A stretch of DNA of 64,000 nt from Paludibacteraceae bacterium (GTDB taxonomy: Bacteria > Bacteroidota > Bacteroidia > Bacteroidales > Paludibacteraceae). This document shows positions 45,323 to 54,540 of the stretch, one piece after another; position 1 is the stretch's first letter; each line of letters starts with the position of its first letter. The notes under the pieces are model-generated. The model worked only from the letters and a program-made list of their open reading frames with translations. It did not search any database and was not told where the DNA came from. The stretch spans positions 1 through 64,000 of the forward strand of contig JAQVJY010000010.1 of the NCBI GenBank assembly GCA_028694915.1. Reading direction: 5' to 3'. A program made the position numbers and the translations under genes.

Positions 45323-45558
45323 AAATAGCGTTGAATGTGGAATGTTGAAAAAAAAGGTGAAATGTTATGGGTTAATTAAAACAGGTTATGGGTGAAGGGT
45401 TATGGGTTAGAGGTTAACCGCATAGTGATGGTCTATTGCTTACTAAACATCCTATTCGTCATTCTTGACTTATTAATTAACCACTCAACACTCAATATTT
45501 TTCTCCATTAACCCGTAACTATTAACCATTAACCCAATTAAACACTAAACATTAATAT
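45323..45558 (+). repeat. Repeat-rich gap, probable relic of a four-helix-type cassette
   Basis: No gene here. The left part has GGTTAATTAAAACAGGTT (from 45370), GGGTGAAGGGTTATGGGTT and AGAGGTTAACC; the right part has CATTAACCCGTAACTATTAA and CCATTAACCCAATTAAAC. Left and right halves are roughly inverse of each other around a unique middle of about 90 bases. This is the same repeat type that brackets the four-helix genes, but without an ORF. Confidence 0.6.
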
Positions 45559-46458
45559 ATGACACCATTGCTCAGCATAGTAACTATAACCTACAACCAC
45601 GAGCCGTTTATTGCTAAAACGATAGAAGGTGTGTTGATGCAGCAAGTCAATTTCCCCATAGAATTGATTATTGCTGAAGATTGTAGTACCGATGGTACTC
45701 GTGCCATTTGTCAGCAATATGCGGAGGAATATCCAGACTTAATTCGTTTGATAACGTCAGATTCAAACGTGGGTGCAATCGCTAACGAGCGACGTGCCAT
45801 GCTGGCTGCTCGTGGCAAATATATTGCGTTTTGCGAAGGCGACGATTATTGGACGGATCCTCTAAAATTGCAAAAACAAGTTGATTTTTTAGAGGCGCAT
45901 CCCGATTATAGTGTTACATTTCATCGGTACAAAATTCATCATGTGGAGTCTGATCAGTGGTCGCCTGACGATCTTGGCTATCTTTTTGATGGAAATCATC
46001 TTGAAGGTGTGGATGTTAACACCTATATGTTTTTGCATCGCTGGATTACGCAATATCTCACTATCGTTTACCGAAAGGATGCTTTTGACTTATCCATTGC
46101 GGATAAATATACATATTATCGTGACTCACATCTTATATATCATTTATTGGAAGCGGGGAAAGGTTATATTTTTTCGTTTGTTGGGGGGGTATATAACAGA
46201 ACAGGCAATGGAGTGTATGCAACTTTGTCGCAGTACAAGATGCAAAAAATACAAATAGCTGTTTTTGAGGAATTGTGGAAACAAAACAATGACAATCGTG
46301 TGCGTGAGATGTATGTTTTTAACGTGAAGTATCTTCTTAATTCCTTTAAGCTAGACAATACCAATAGAAAGGAATTATTGAATTATGCCTTTTCATTGTT
46401 TTTAATAGATAAAAATATTAAGAATTTAATTAAGTATATTGTCAAAGTGCTAAAATAA
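45559..46458 (+). CDS. Glycosyltransferase family 2
   Basis: A 299-residue GT-A enzyme with LSIVTITYNHEPFIAKTIEG, ELIIAEDCSTDGTRAICQ, and the metal-binding region AFCEGDDYWTDPLKLQKQVD. This 'EGDDYWTDP' form is common among GT2 enzymes of Bacteroidota polysaccharide loci. Donor is unknown. Confidence 0.88.
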   Translation: MTPLLSIVTITYNHEPFIAKTIEGVLMQQVNFPIELIIAEDCSTDGTRAICQQYAEEYPDLIRLITSDSNVGAIANERRAMLAARGKYIAFCEGDDYWTDPLKLQKQVDFLEAHPDYSVTFHRYKIHHVESDQWSPDDLGYLFDGNHLEGVDVNTYMFLHRWITQYLTIVYRKDAFDLSIADKYTYYRDSHLIYHLLEAGKGYIFSFVGGVYNRTGNGVYATLSQYKMQKIQIAVFEELWKQNNDNRVREMYVFNVKYLLNSFKLDNTNRKELLNYAFSLFLIDKNIKNLIKYIVKVLK

Positions 46459-46463
46459 TCAAT

Positions 46464-47432
46464 ATGAATATAGTATATAAAATTGAGTTGTTATTACTTA
46501 AGAGTTTAAGGCGCTTATACAGACTAATGCACAAACATAATCAGTATAATCACACTACCATTGCCGACGATCAAGTGTCTAATTATATCAAAGAACTTTT
46601 GCTAAATGATAAACCATGTATGGTTGCAAGATTTGGTAGTACTGAATTTGAAGCTTTACTATGTGCTCATATGGGACATATTTCAATTCTTAAAAAGTAT
46701 AAATTATTCATACTAGGGTATATTGAACAACGTAGGAGAAGTCTTGAATTAGAAGAAAAAGCAATGAGTACCTTATTCTTTTTTTCCGGTTTTTTTCCTA
46801 ATGATTCTCAGTATTTGGAACCATTTTATCGTCGCATGATTTTAGATATGAAATATCTTGATGTTCTTGGAGTTTGGTTGAAAGAAGATTTTTTTGCTTC
46901 TGTATTAAAACAAGCAAATTTTGTAAAATTGGAGACGCTCGAACCATACGATTATGAACATCCATGGTCCAAAGCCTTGGAAGGTAAAAAGGTATTGGTG
47001 ATACACCCATTTGAGAAAACTATACAGATGCAGTATAAAAAGCGTGAACTACTTTTTGCCAACAAAGATGTATTACCTGCCTTTGAGTTAATTACACTCA
47101 AAGCTGTGCAAACCATAGCTGGAGAACAAGCAGAATTTGAAACTTGGTTTGATGCCCTTGCCTATATGGAGCGTCAGATTGATGCTATTGATTTTGATGT
47201 TGCCATTATTGGTTGTGGAGCATATGGTTTTCCACTTGCGGCGTATTGTAAAAAAATAGGAAAGAAGGCCATTCACTTAGGAGGTGCAACTCAGATATTA
47301 TTTGGTATAAAAGGTAAACGGTGGGAAGAGCTACCAGAGGTGGCCGCATTAATGAATGAACATTGGGTGCGTCCACTGCCAGAAGAAACGCCACCACAAA
47401 ATAAGAAAGTAGAAGGTGGCTGTTATTGGTAA
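46464..47432 (+). CDS. GT-D fold glycosyltransferase (DUF1792-like)
   Basis: A 322-residue protein. The motif KPCMVARFGSTEFEALL fits the N-terminal signature of the GT-D fold (DUF1792), first shown for a glucosyltransferase of streptococcal adhesin glycosylation. Later segments FDVAIIGCGAYGFPLAAYCK and KKAIHLGGATQILFGIKGKR are the second half of the nucleotide-binding fold. It starts five bases after the preceding GT2 gene. Confidence 0.75.
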   Translation: MNIVYKIELLLLKSLRRLYRLMHKHNQYNHTTIADDQVSNYIKELLLNDKPCMVARFGSTEFEALLCAHMGHISILKKYKLFILGYIEQRRRSLELEEKAMSTLFFFSGFFPNDSQYLEPFYRRMILDMKYLDVLGVWLKEDFFASVLKQANFVKLETLEPYDYEHPWSKALEGKKVLVIHPFEKTIQMQYKKRELLFANKDVLPAFELITLKAVQTIAGEQAEFETWFDALAYMERQIDAIDFDVAIIGCGAYGFPLAAYCKKIGKKAIHLGGATQILFGIKGKRWEELPEVAALMNEHWVRPLPEETPPQNKKVEGGCYW

Positions 47433-47453
47433 TGTGAAAAAAATTGTAACATA

Positions 47454-48086
47454 ATGAAAAAACTAGTACTAAAGTATGTACGCAAAACGTATCGAAAAGT
47501 AAGTCGCTATTTCTTGCGTAAACGACTTAAAAATCAGAATTTCACTATTTTGGCACCTACTTGTATTGCGGGTGTTATTTATCACGAATTAGGATTGCCA
47601 TTTGCATCGCCTACTATTAATTTATGGATGCACGATAAGGATTTTTATAAGTTTGTGAATAATCTAAAAGCTTATTTAGCGCATGACTTGGTATTTGTAC
47701 AAGGCATTGATGACACACCAACCGCTTATTTGGATGATATTTTGATTCATTTTAATCATTACCATTCAGATGAGGAGGCACGAGAAAAATGGAATTCTCG
47801 TAAGGCGCGCATGAACTACAATAATTTATTTATTATTGGTGGTGACAACCCTGATGGTGGAGTAGTTACCGATGAGGAGATTGCTTCGCTCGGTAATGTC
47901 GCCTGTGTAAATAAGTTAGTATTCACCATTCGCGATTTACCCCAGTTGGATTATACCATGAAATTACCAAAAGATCCTGAAAAAGAGTGTATCAATGTGT
48001 ATATGTTTGATAAAACATCCGTTTTAAACAGATACAGATGGGAAAAGACATTCGATTATGTTAGTTGGCTCAATAAAGGATTATAA
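47454..48086 (+). CDS. DUF1919 family protein
   Basis: A 210-residue protein with a very basic N-terminal helix (VLKYVRKTYRKVSRYFLRKR), which would bind acidic lipid. The family core is FTILAPTCIAGVIYHELGLP followed by FASPTINLWM and later NNLFIIGGD. DUF1919 proteins are known from exopolysaccharide clusters and are taken as transferases, but activity is not defined. Confidence 0.75.
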   Translation: MKKLVLKYVRKTYRKVSRYFLRKRLKNQNFTILAPTCIAGVIYHELGLPFASPTINLWMHDKDFYKFVNNLKAYLAHDLVFVQGIDDTPTAYLDDILIHFNHYHSDEEAREKWNSRKARMNYNNLFIIGGDNPDGGVVTDEEIASLGNVACVNKLVFTIRDLPQLDYTMKLPKDPEKECINVYMFDKTSVLNRYRWEKTFDYVSWLNKGL

Positions 48087-48098
48087 CACTAAACAACT

Positions 48099-48908
48099 AT
48101 GCCAAAGATTTCAATTATAACGGTAAACAAGGATAATGCCGTAGGTTTAAAAAAAACCATTGATAGTATTGTAAATCAAACATATACGGATTATGAGTGG
48201 ATTGTTATTGATGCGGCGTCTAAAGACGGAAGTGTTGATTTAATCAAACAATACGCACCTCATATTTCTTATTGGGTGTCAGAGCCCGATGGTGGCATTT
48301 ATGCAGGGATGAATAAAGGTATCATGAAGGCTACTGGCGAATACGTATATTTTTTAAATAGCGGAGATTCATTTGTTAACAATGAGGTATTACAAAGCAT
48401 TGTCGACCTGTCATTACTGGGCGATGTCGTATTAGGGAAAATTAATATTTGTAGTGATGAAAAAGGCATTATAAAAAAGGATTATAGTATTCCATTTCCA
48501 GATTTAACGCTGTTTTCGTTATATTTATATGGTGTACCGCATCAAGCGAGTTTAATAAAAAGACAACTTTTTGATGAATGTGGATTATACGATTACACCT
48601 GTAAAATAAATGCCGATTGGAAATTTTTTGCAGAGGTTTTAATACTCAGAAACAAAACGCTTCAACATATACCTATTACTATTGCAAATTATGATGCCAC
48701 AGGCATTAGTTCTGTAAACAAACAACAGCTGCTACATGATAGACAAGAGGTGTTTAACGATCTTATTCCAGAACGCATAGGCAAGGATTACAACAAAGTA
48801 TTTCCACATTATTACGAAGTATATCGCCTAGAATGGTTACTGAAACATCCGTTATTATATAAATTATACCGTATCATAACATCCCTAGAAATGAGAATTT
48901 TCAAATGA
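48099..48908 (+). CDS. Glycosyltransferase family 2
   Basis: A 269-residue GT-A enzyme with KISIITVNKDNAVGLKKTID, YEWIVIDAASKDGS, SEPDGGIYAGMNKGIMKATG and YFLNSGDSF. The 'SEPDGGIYDAMNKG' type is common for colanic-acid-like WcaE/GT2 enzymes. Its stop overlaps the next start (ATGA), so the two are translationally coupled. Confidence 0.88.
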   Translation: MPKISIITVNKDNAVGLKKTIDSIVNQTYTDYEWIVIDAASKDGSVDLIKQYAPHISYWVSEPDGGIYAGMNKGIMKATGEYVYFLNSGDSFVNNEVLQSIVDLSLLGDVVLGKINICSDEKGIIKKDYSIPFPDLTLFSLYLYGVPHQASLIKRQLFDECGLYDYTCKINADWKFFAEVLILRNKTLQHIPITIANYDATGISSVNKQQLLHDRQEVFNDLIPERIGKDYNKVFPHYYEVYRLEWLLKHPLLYKLYRIITSLEMRIFK

Positions 48909-49906
48909 AAAATACTCGCTCATATAATTTAGATGTATTACGAATAATAGCTGCCTTCATGGTGGTTATGATTCATGTGTCAGGTTATTTTTTGATAAAA
49001 ACAGACCTCACTCTGTTCGATACGTATTTTGTATCCGTATTTAGTAGCTTGGTAAGAAGTGCTGTTCCTTTGTTCTTTATGATCAGTGGGGTGGTGTTTT
49101 TAAATCCTACCAAAGATTTTACGGTTAAATACTTGATCAATAAAATTGTGCGTTTGTTGATTATTTATGTTGTCTGGAATTTATTGTATGCACTCATTGA
49201 TACTTGGAATCATTTCACATTTTATGAGTTTGTAAAGCGTATTTGGAAAGGTCATTTTCATATGTGGTTTTTTGAATATATGATAGGTGTATATATTTTA
49301 ATACCTGTATTAAAAGGTTTAGTGGCTTATAAAAATGGTAAATTTGTGCTATATTATGTCATTGTTTTTTTTATTTGGGGAATATTGAAAAGCACATGTA
49401 ATGCTATACCTTTTTATCAGCAAGAGATTGCTCTTTTGACATCAAAAATTCATGTTGAATTAGTTGATTTTTGTGGCTATTTTGTGCTGGGTTATTACTT
49501 GAGTACGATTAAAGTATCAGCACGTACAATAAAACCTATCTATTTATCTATTTATCTATCGATGGTTGCTCTGCAGTACTTGTTTATTGTGATTTTTAAA
49601 ATTAATTTCATAGGTGTTGATGCTTTTTCGATTTTTGTAGCACTAGAAGCACTAGCATTATTTATGCTCTTATATCATGGCAGGTTGCATGTTAAACCTA
49701 ATAAAACTTTACTTTTAGTGTCAAAAGCTACTTTAGGAGTCTATTTAATTCATCCATTTTTTTTAGAAAATTTGCCATTGGGTTTTCTTGAAACAGTTCC
49801 TATCGTATTTGCATTACCCGTGTTGTTTGTTATTATTTCTATAATATCATTTTTGTTTAGTCTTATTATGAACAAAATACCTTATGTAAATAAATGGTTA
49901 GTATGA
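48905..49906 (+). CDS. Acyltransferase 3 family membrane protein
   Basis: A 333-residue integral membrane O-acyltransferase with about ten helices. The N-terminus has YNLDVLRIIAAFMVVMIHVS, where the His in the first helix is the catalytic residue of this family, and SAVPLFFMISGVVFLNP follows with the usual Arg/Pro pair. Near the end, STLGVYLIHPFF-like sequence (TLGVYLIHPFF) is also typical. It most likely acetylates a glycan sugar. Coupled by ATGA to genes on both sides. Confidence 0.9.
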   Translation: MKNTRSYNLDVLRIIAAFMVVMIHVSGYFLIKTDLTLFDTYFVSVFSSLVRSAVPLFFMISGVVFLNPTKDFTVKYLINKIVRLLIIYVVWNLLYALIDTWNHFTFYEFVKRIWKGHFHMWFFEYMIGVYILIPVLKGLVAYKNGKFVLYYVIVFFIWGILKSTCNAIPFYQQEIALLTSKIHVELVDFCGYFVLGYYLSTIKVSARTIKPIYLSIYLSMVALQYLFIVIFKINFIGVDAFSIFVALEALALFMLLYHGRLHVKPNKTLLLVSKATLGVYLIHPFFLENLPLGFLETVPIVFALPVLFVIISIISFLFSLIMNKIPYVNKWLV

Positions 49907-50823
49907 TGAAGGAAAAAATAGATATATCAGTAGTGATACCCTTGTATAACAAAGCCGCTGCTATTACATCCACTATACAGAGTGTATTAGCACAAAGTTA
50001 TCCTTATTTTGAGATTGTAATTATAGACGATGGATCCACTGATAATAGCGTACAGAACGTCAAATTAATTGATGACAGGCGAATAAGATTGATTTCGAAA
50101 CAAAATGGCGGTGTTTCGTCTGCTCGTAATGAGGGTATACGACAAGCACAATATGATTATATTGCATTTTTGGATGCCGACGATTTATGGAAACCTACCT
50201 ACCTAGAAGAAATTGTTAAATTGATTACCGATTTTCCAGAAGCCAGTTTGTGGGGCACAGGTTACGAGTTTCTAATCAATAATACATCCAGTAGAGCCGA
50301 AAAATCATTGCCTGATAATTTTAGAGGGATTATTCAAAATCCTTGGTCATCGGTAGCACATTCCTATTGTACCACAACAAGTTGTTGTCGCCGTCAATCT
50401 CTATTAACGATTGGAATGTTTGACGAACGCATATCTTATGGCGAAGATATAGATGTGTGGTGGCGATTAATGTTGCATTATCCTGCTGCTTATTATAACA
50501 AAAGTTTAGCTATTTACCGCTTCGATGAAGATAATCGGTTGATGAATAAGCAAATTTCGTTAGAAAAGTTGTATATTTGCTATTTTGAAAAATATGCTGA
50601 ATATAGGAAAGAAAACGTTGCTTTTAGACGCTTTATTGACCAGGAATGTATGTGGTGGTTATATCCGTATTATAAACAATCGCCTCAAGATAAAGACGTT
50701 CAACGTATTTTAAAACAAATTAATTTGGACGAATATAAATGGACATTCAAATTAAGATTTAGTTATCCCCTTTTATACGCTCTCTATATGTGGTTAAAAA
50801 ATGTTTTACATCAATCAAAATAA
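49903..50823 (+). CDS. Glycosyltransferase family 2
   Basis: A 306-residue GT-A enzyme. The ATG at 49903 is chosen because it overlaps the previous stop as ATGA; ATGs at 49894 and 49906 are alternatives. Seen: DISVVIPLYNKAAAITSTIQ, EIVIIDDGSTDNSVQNV, SKQNGGVSSARNEGIRQA and AFLDADDLWKPTYLEE, plus GEDIDVWWRL in the acceptor half. Donor unknown. Confidence 0.9.
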   Translation: MMKEKIDISVVIPLYNKAAAITSTIQSVLAQSYPYFEIVIIDDGSTDNSVQNVKLIDDRRIRLISKQNGGVSSARNEGIRQAQYDYIAFLDADDLWKPTYLEEIVKLITDFPEASLWGTGYEFLINNTSSRAEKSLPDNFRGIIQNPWSSVAHSYCTTTSCCRRQSLLTIGMFDERISYGEDIDVWWRLMLHYPAAYYNKSLAIYRFDEDNRLMNKQISLEKLYICYFEKYAEYRKENVAFRRFIDQECMWWLYPYYKQSPQDKDVQRILKQINLDEYKWTFKLRFSYPLLYALYMWLKNVLHQSK

Positions 50824-50846
50824 CTATTAATTTAAAGAATCATAAT

Positions 50847-51746
50847 ATGAAAAAGAAAATTTACATAGCTGGTTGCGGTGGTATGTTAGGCGAGGCTTTT
50901 TATACTCAATTTAAAGATGATTATGAGATAAAATGTACTGATAAAGATGTGAATGTTGATTGGCTTTCGTTTCTTGATTTTAGAGATTTTGAGGCATACA
51001 AGAAGGATGTAATAGACTTTAAGCCAGATTACTTATTTCATTTAGGTGCATATACGGATTTGGAGTGGTGCGAAATGAATTCAGATGAGTCTTATCTCAC
51101 GAATACTTTATGCGTCGAAAATGCTGTATATATTGCCAACGAGTTGGACATCCCTCTTTTATATATTAGTACAGCTGGAATTTTTGATGGTAAAAAAGAA
51201 TTATATGATGATTGGGACTTGCCTAATCCACTAGGCGTTTATGCTCGTTCAAAATATATGGGCGAGCGTTTTGTATGTGAGAATGCTAAACGTTTTTTGG
51301 TATGTCGTGCAGGTTGGATGATGGGTGCGGGTCCGCAAAAAGATAAAAAGTTTATTCAAAAATTGATGAAACAATTAAAAGATGGTAAAAAAGAACTTTT
51401 TATTGTAAATGACAAGGATGGAACTCCTACTTATACACATGATTTTGCCAAAACCGTAAAAAATCTCATTCAACACGAGTATTGGGGATTATACAATTGT
51501 GTTTGTGGAGGTCAAACCAGCCGTTTGGAGGTCGCTCAAGAATTGCTCAAGTTAGTAGGGAAAGAAAGCGAAGTCAAAATTAATATCGTATCTTCAGATT
51601 ATTTCGCCAAAGAGTATTTTGCTGATAGACCAGCTTCGGAACGCTTATGGACAAGAAAATTGAATTTACGGGGCGTTAGTGCAATGCGCGATTGGAAATT
51701 ATCTTTAAAAGAATATCTTGAAACTTATTACAATAATTATCTGTAA
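50847..51746 (+). CDS. RmlD-like sugar-nucleotide reductase
   Basis: A 299-residue SDR protein. The ATG at 50847 is used; the longer frame to 50790 overlaps the GT gene. Seen: IYIAGCGGMLGEAFYTQF for NAD(P), DYLFHLGAYTDLEWCEMN, ISTAGIFDGKKE, catalytic Tyr/Lys in GVYARSKYMGERF and a substrate domain with DKDGTPTYTHDFAKTV. This is the dTDP-4-dehydrorhamnose reductase fold, but no rmlA, rmlB or rmlC is in the window, so the substrate could be another 4-keto sugar. Confidence 0.82.
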   Translation: MKKKIYIAGCGGMLGEAFYTQFKDDYEIKCTDKDVNVDWLSFLDFRDFEAYKKDVIDFKPDYLFHLGAYTDLEWCEMNSDESYLTNTLCVENAVYIANELDIPLLYISTAGIFDGKKELYDDWDLPNPLGVYARSKYMGERFVCENAKRFLVCRAGWMMGAGPQKDKKFIQKLMKQLKDGKKELFIVNDKDGTPTYTHDFAKTVKNLIQHEYWGLYNCVCGGQTSRLEVAQELLKLVGKESEVKINIVSSDYFAKEYFADRPASERLWTRKLNLRGVSAMRDWKLSLKEYLETYYNNYL

Positions 51747-52729
51747 TGTTACTTAGTATTATAACAACTTTATATAAGTCAGAACCATATCTTAGAAAAT
51801 GTTTGGATTCATTGCTTAATCAGGATTTACCTAATACTGATTACGAACTGGTGCTTGTTGATGATGGTAGCCCAGATAATTGTGTGAGTATTATTAAGGA
51901 AGAATATCAAACAAAATATCCGAATATTGTTTTGATAAGAAGGTCTAATGGCGGATTACCCGAAGCACGCAATACCGGTTTAGAAAATGCAAATGGCAAA
52001 TATGTTACATTTGTAGATCCTGATGATTATGTCGAAACGAATGTTTATGGTAAATTAATCAATAAAATCCAAAATGAGAATTTGGATATGTTGAGATATA
52101 ATTATACAATGGTTGAAGAAGAAACATATCGCCTGTTGCCAAAATATAAGGAAAGTCTGAAAACTGTTGATTATACTGATAGCATTGTAACCGGCGAGGC
52201 TTTTTTAGGTGAACGTTTGGGCTTTGCATGTTATGTATGGCAATTTATTTCTAAAAAGACTTTATTTACTGATAATAATATACGTTTTCGGGAAAAAGTA
52301 TTTGATGATGCAGATGTGCTTCCACGGTTAATAATTCATGCAAATCGCGTTACTTCAGTAGATACAAATGTATACTATTACACACAACGTAAAGGCTCTT
52401 TGTTTAATGCCATAACTCCTCAAAGTGCAGAAAAGAAAATTAATGGTTGGATGTTTTTAAGTACTGTATATAATGAATTATATACAAACATAAAACTTCA
52501 ATCAACTAAACGATGGTTTAGTGCTATGATGACAACAGCATATTTAGGAATATTTCAAACATCTGCACAATATGTTCCAAATAAACAATGGAACTATATA
52601 GAGTTATTTAAGCAGAATAATAGAATACCCATGTCACTATATGGTAGAATTTGGACCAAACGCATACATATAATTGGAGTTGTACTGATGCCTAAATTAT
52701 ATACATGGTTTTATAAAAAGATATACTAA
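51746..52729 (+). CDS. Glycosyltransferase family 2
   Basis: A 327-residue GT-A enzyme, start overlapping the previous stop by one base. Seen: LLSIITTLYKSEPYLRKCLD, ELVLVDDGSPDNCVSIIKEE, RRSNGGLPEARNTGLENANG and TFVDPDDYVETNVYG. The acceptor half (KVFDDADVLPRLI) is usual for capsule GT2 enzymes. It is the last gene before the toxin-antitoxin interruption. Confidence 0.9.
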   Translation: MLLSIITTLYKSEPYLRKCLDSLLNQDLPNTDYELVLVDDGSPDNCVSIIKEEYQTKYPNIVLIRRSNGGLPEARNTGLENANGKYVTFVDPDDYVETNVYGKLINKIQNENLDMLRYNYTMVEEETYRLLPKYKESLKTVDYTDSIVTGEAFLGERLGFACYVWQFISKKTLFTDNNIRFREKVFDDADVLPRLIIHANRVTSVDTNVYYYTQRKGSLFNAITPQSAEKKINGWMFLSTVYNELYTNIKLQSTKRWFSAMMTTAYLGIFQTSAQYVPNKQWNYIELFKQNNRIPMSLYGRIWTKRIHIIGVVLMPKLYTWFYKKIY

Positions 52730-52762
52730 TTGCATAACTATTTTATGTAATAACATAGAACA

Positions 52763-52936
52763 ATAAAAAAACTACTGCTTGTATTTGGAACCCGTCCTGA
52801 AGCCATAAAAATGGCTCCTTTAGTATTGGAATTCAAGAAATATCCACAGCAATTCGAAACAATTGTTTGTGTTACAGGACAGCATAGAGAAATGTTAGAT
52901 CAGGTGTTAAATCTGTTTGATATTAAGCCTGATTAA
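52763..52936 (+). pseudogene. Truncated wecB fragment
   Basis: Translates to a 57-residue match of the WecB N-terminus ([20 protein letters not shown] through HREMLDQVL) that stops at a TAA. The position of the start codon is ATA instead of ATG. It is close in protein to the full wecB at 54691 but the DNA differs at many synonymous sites, so it is not a recent copy. The match breaks exactly at CCTGATTA, a sequence also found at the abiEii 3' end. Confidence 0.88.
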
Positions 52937-52987
52937 ATTTGAATAAATGAAACTAAACACACATAAAAGTAGTGTATTTATTAGGTT
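52928..52987 (+). repeat. 60-bp direct repeat, copy A
   Basis: Same as 54522-54581 in 55 of 60 positions. It begins with the last eight bases of the wecB match and continues with what is, in copy B, the 3' end of abiEii and its downstream flank. The following bases up to 53092 are AT-rich with a possible -7 element (TATTTTTG at 53065-53072) for the toxin-antitoxin genes. Confidence 0.9.
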
Positions 52988-53092
52988 TACACTAAAATAA
53001 ATATTTTTAGCAAAATTTTGAACAGATAATTGAATTTATTAGTAGTATCTATTCCTATTTTTACTATTTTTGTAAACTAATTTGAATATTTT

Positions 53093-53719
53093 ATGAATGC
53101 ACTCTCAGAAATAGGAGCGGTTCCAGTTGATTTTTCGCTACTGAAGGCGATGTATCCTAATCACAAATCTATACATAATAAAATCAGTGAGTTAGAAAAT
53201 GCAGGAAAACTTATTCGCTTGAAAAAAGGTTTGTATGTGGTTGCTCCCCAAGAGAGTGGTATGGTGTTATCGTCAGAGTTGATAGCCAATCATTTATATG
53301 GCCCATCTTATGTTTCCAAAGAGTCTGCTTTACGTTATTATGGCTTAATTCCAGAACATGTTTATACGCTGTATTCAATGACCACAAAACATGCTAGAAG
53401 TTTTACAAATGCATTAGGCACATTTGATTATACACACTGTTCGAACGATTATTTTACCATAGGTATTCGGCAAGAATCGAAAGAAGGTTTGTTTTTTTTA
53501 ATGGCAACTCCAGAGAAAGCTTTGTGCGACTTAATTATAAACACACCCAACCTAAATCTCCGTTATCAAAAGGAAATCAGAACCTATTTAGAAGAGGATA
53601 TACGGTTTGACATGCAGGCATTTTTTAAGATGGATGTGGAAATTTTAAAACAATGTCTGTTGTATGGTAAAAAAAAGCCTATCATTACCAATTTAATTCA
53701 CCTCATCAGAAAATCATGA
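53093..53719 (+). CDS. Type IV toxin-antitoxin AbiEi-like antitoxin/regulator
   Basis: A 208-residue protein with an N-terminal winged helix (IHNKISELENAGKLIRLKKG then LYVVAP), the wing typical of AbiEi, followed by LIANHLYGPSYVSKESALRY and YGLIPE, the conserved family block, and the C-terminal ATPEKALCDLI motif. AbiEi represses its own promoter and counters the AbiEii nucleotidyltransferase toxin. Its stop overlaps the toxin start as ATGA. The possible -7 element upstream lacks a -33 partner. Confidence 0.88.
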   Translation: MNALSEIGAVPVDFSLLKAMYPNHKSIHNKISELENAGKLIRLKKGLYVVAPQESGMVLSSELIANHLYGPSYVSKESALRYYGLIPEHVYTLYSMTTKHARSFTNALGTFDYTHCSNDYFTIGIRQESKEGLFFLMATPEKALCDLIINTPNLNLRYQKEIRTYLEEDIRFDMQAFFKMDVEILKQCLLYGKKKPIITNLIHLIRKS

Positions 53720-54540
53720 ATCCAATGTTTGAACAAATGGTTTCGTCCTATCAAATGGTGACCGATAAGGATAGACGAAATGCCATGTATGAAGTTATGC
53801 AAAAAATAACGTTAGCTGGACTGTATCGAGGCGGTTTTTTCGATAAAGCTGCGTTTTATGGCGGAACTTGTTTACGGATTTTTCATAACATGGAGCGATT
53901 TTCAGAAGATATGGATTTTTCTCTTTTGGTGGCCGATGAGTCGTTTAAAATTGAACACTATTTTCCCGCTATTATCGAAGAGTTTCATTTGGTAGGCCGA
54001 GAGGTGGAGATTACTAAAAAAGATAAAACACGGTTCGGCAAAGTTGATTCAGCCTTCCTAAAGGATGATACAGATGTGTATGATGTGGTATTTAAGACTG
54101 AGAAAAGCCTGAAAATAAAAATAGAGGTGGATACCCAACCTCCGTTGCAATTTCAAACCGAACATAAATTGTTATTGCGTCCCTATTCGTTTATGACACG
54201 CTGTTTTACACTGCCTAATTTATATGCGGGGGAAATGCACGCATTAGTTTTTAGAACCTGGAAAAATCGTGTAAAAGGCCGTGATTGGTATGACTTTGAA
54301 TGGTACGTTCGCCATGAAGTTCCCTTAAATTTTACTCATCTACAAGAACGTATTAGGGTTTTAAATGGCTTGGAGATGGATGAAAACCAATTTTTACAAC
54401 TCCTTAAGGAACGGTTAGCTTCCACGGATATCAAACAGGTGAAACAGGATGTGGCACCTTTTGTAAAAAACCCTAAGGCATTGGAAATTTGGACCAATAA
54501 CTATTTTTTGCAGTTGGCTGACCTGATTAAATTTGAATAA
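53716..54540 (+). CDS. Type IV toxin AbiEii, nucleotidyltransferase
   Basis: A 274-residue nucleotidyltransferase-fold protein. The catalytic motif is YGGTCLRIFHNMERFSEDMD (residues 48-67): the GG-T/S at 49-51 and the Asp pair in SEDMDFSLL. A later KIKIEVDTQPP supplies the third acidic residue and VKGRDWYDFEWYV is the family's fourth motif. AbiEii toxins modify nucleic acids or tRNA with nucleotides and give phage resistance by abortive infection. Here the pair is a cassette inside a polysaccharide operon. Confidence 0.9.
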   Translation: MNPMFEQMVSSYQMVTDKDRRNAMYEVMQKITLAGLYRGGFFDKAAFYGGTCLRIFHNMERFSEDMDFSLLVADESFKIEHYFPAIIEEFHLVGREVEITKKDKTRFGKVDSAFLKDDTDVYDVVFKTEKSLKIKIEVDTQPPLQFQTEHKLLLRPYSFMTRCFTLPNLYAGEMHALVFRTWKNRVKGRDWYDFEWYVRHEVPLNFTHLQERIRVLNGLEMDENQFLQLLKERLASTDIKQVKQDVAPFVKNPKALEIWTNNYFLQLADLIKFE

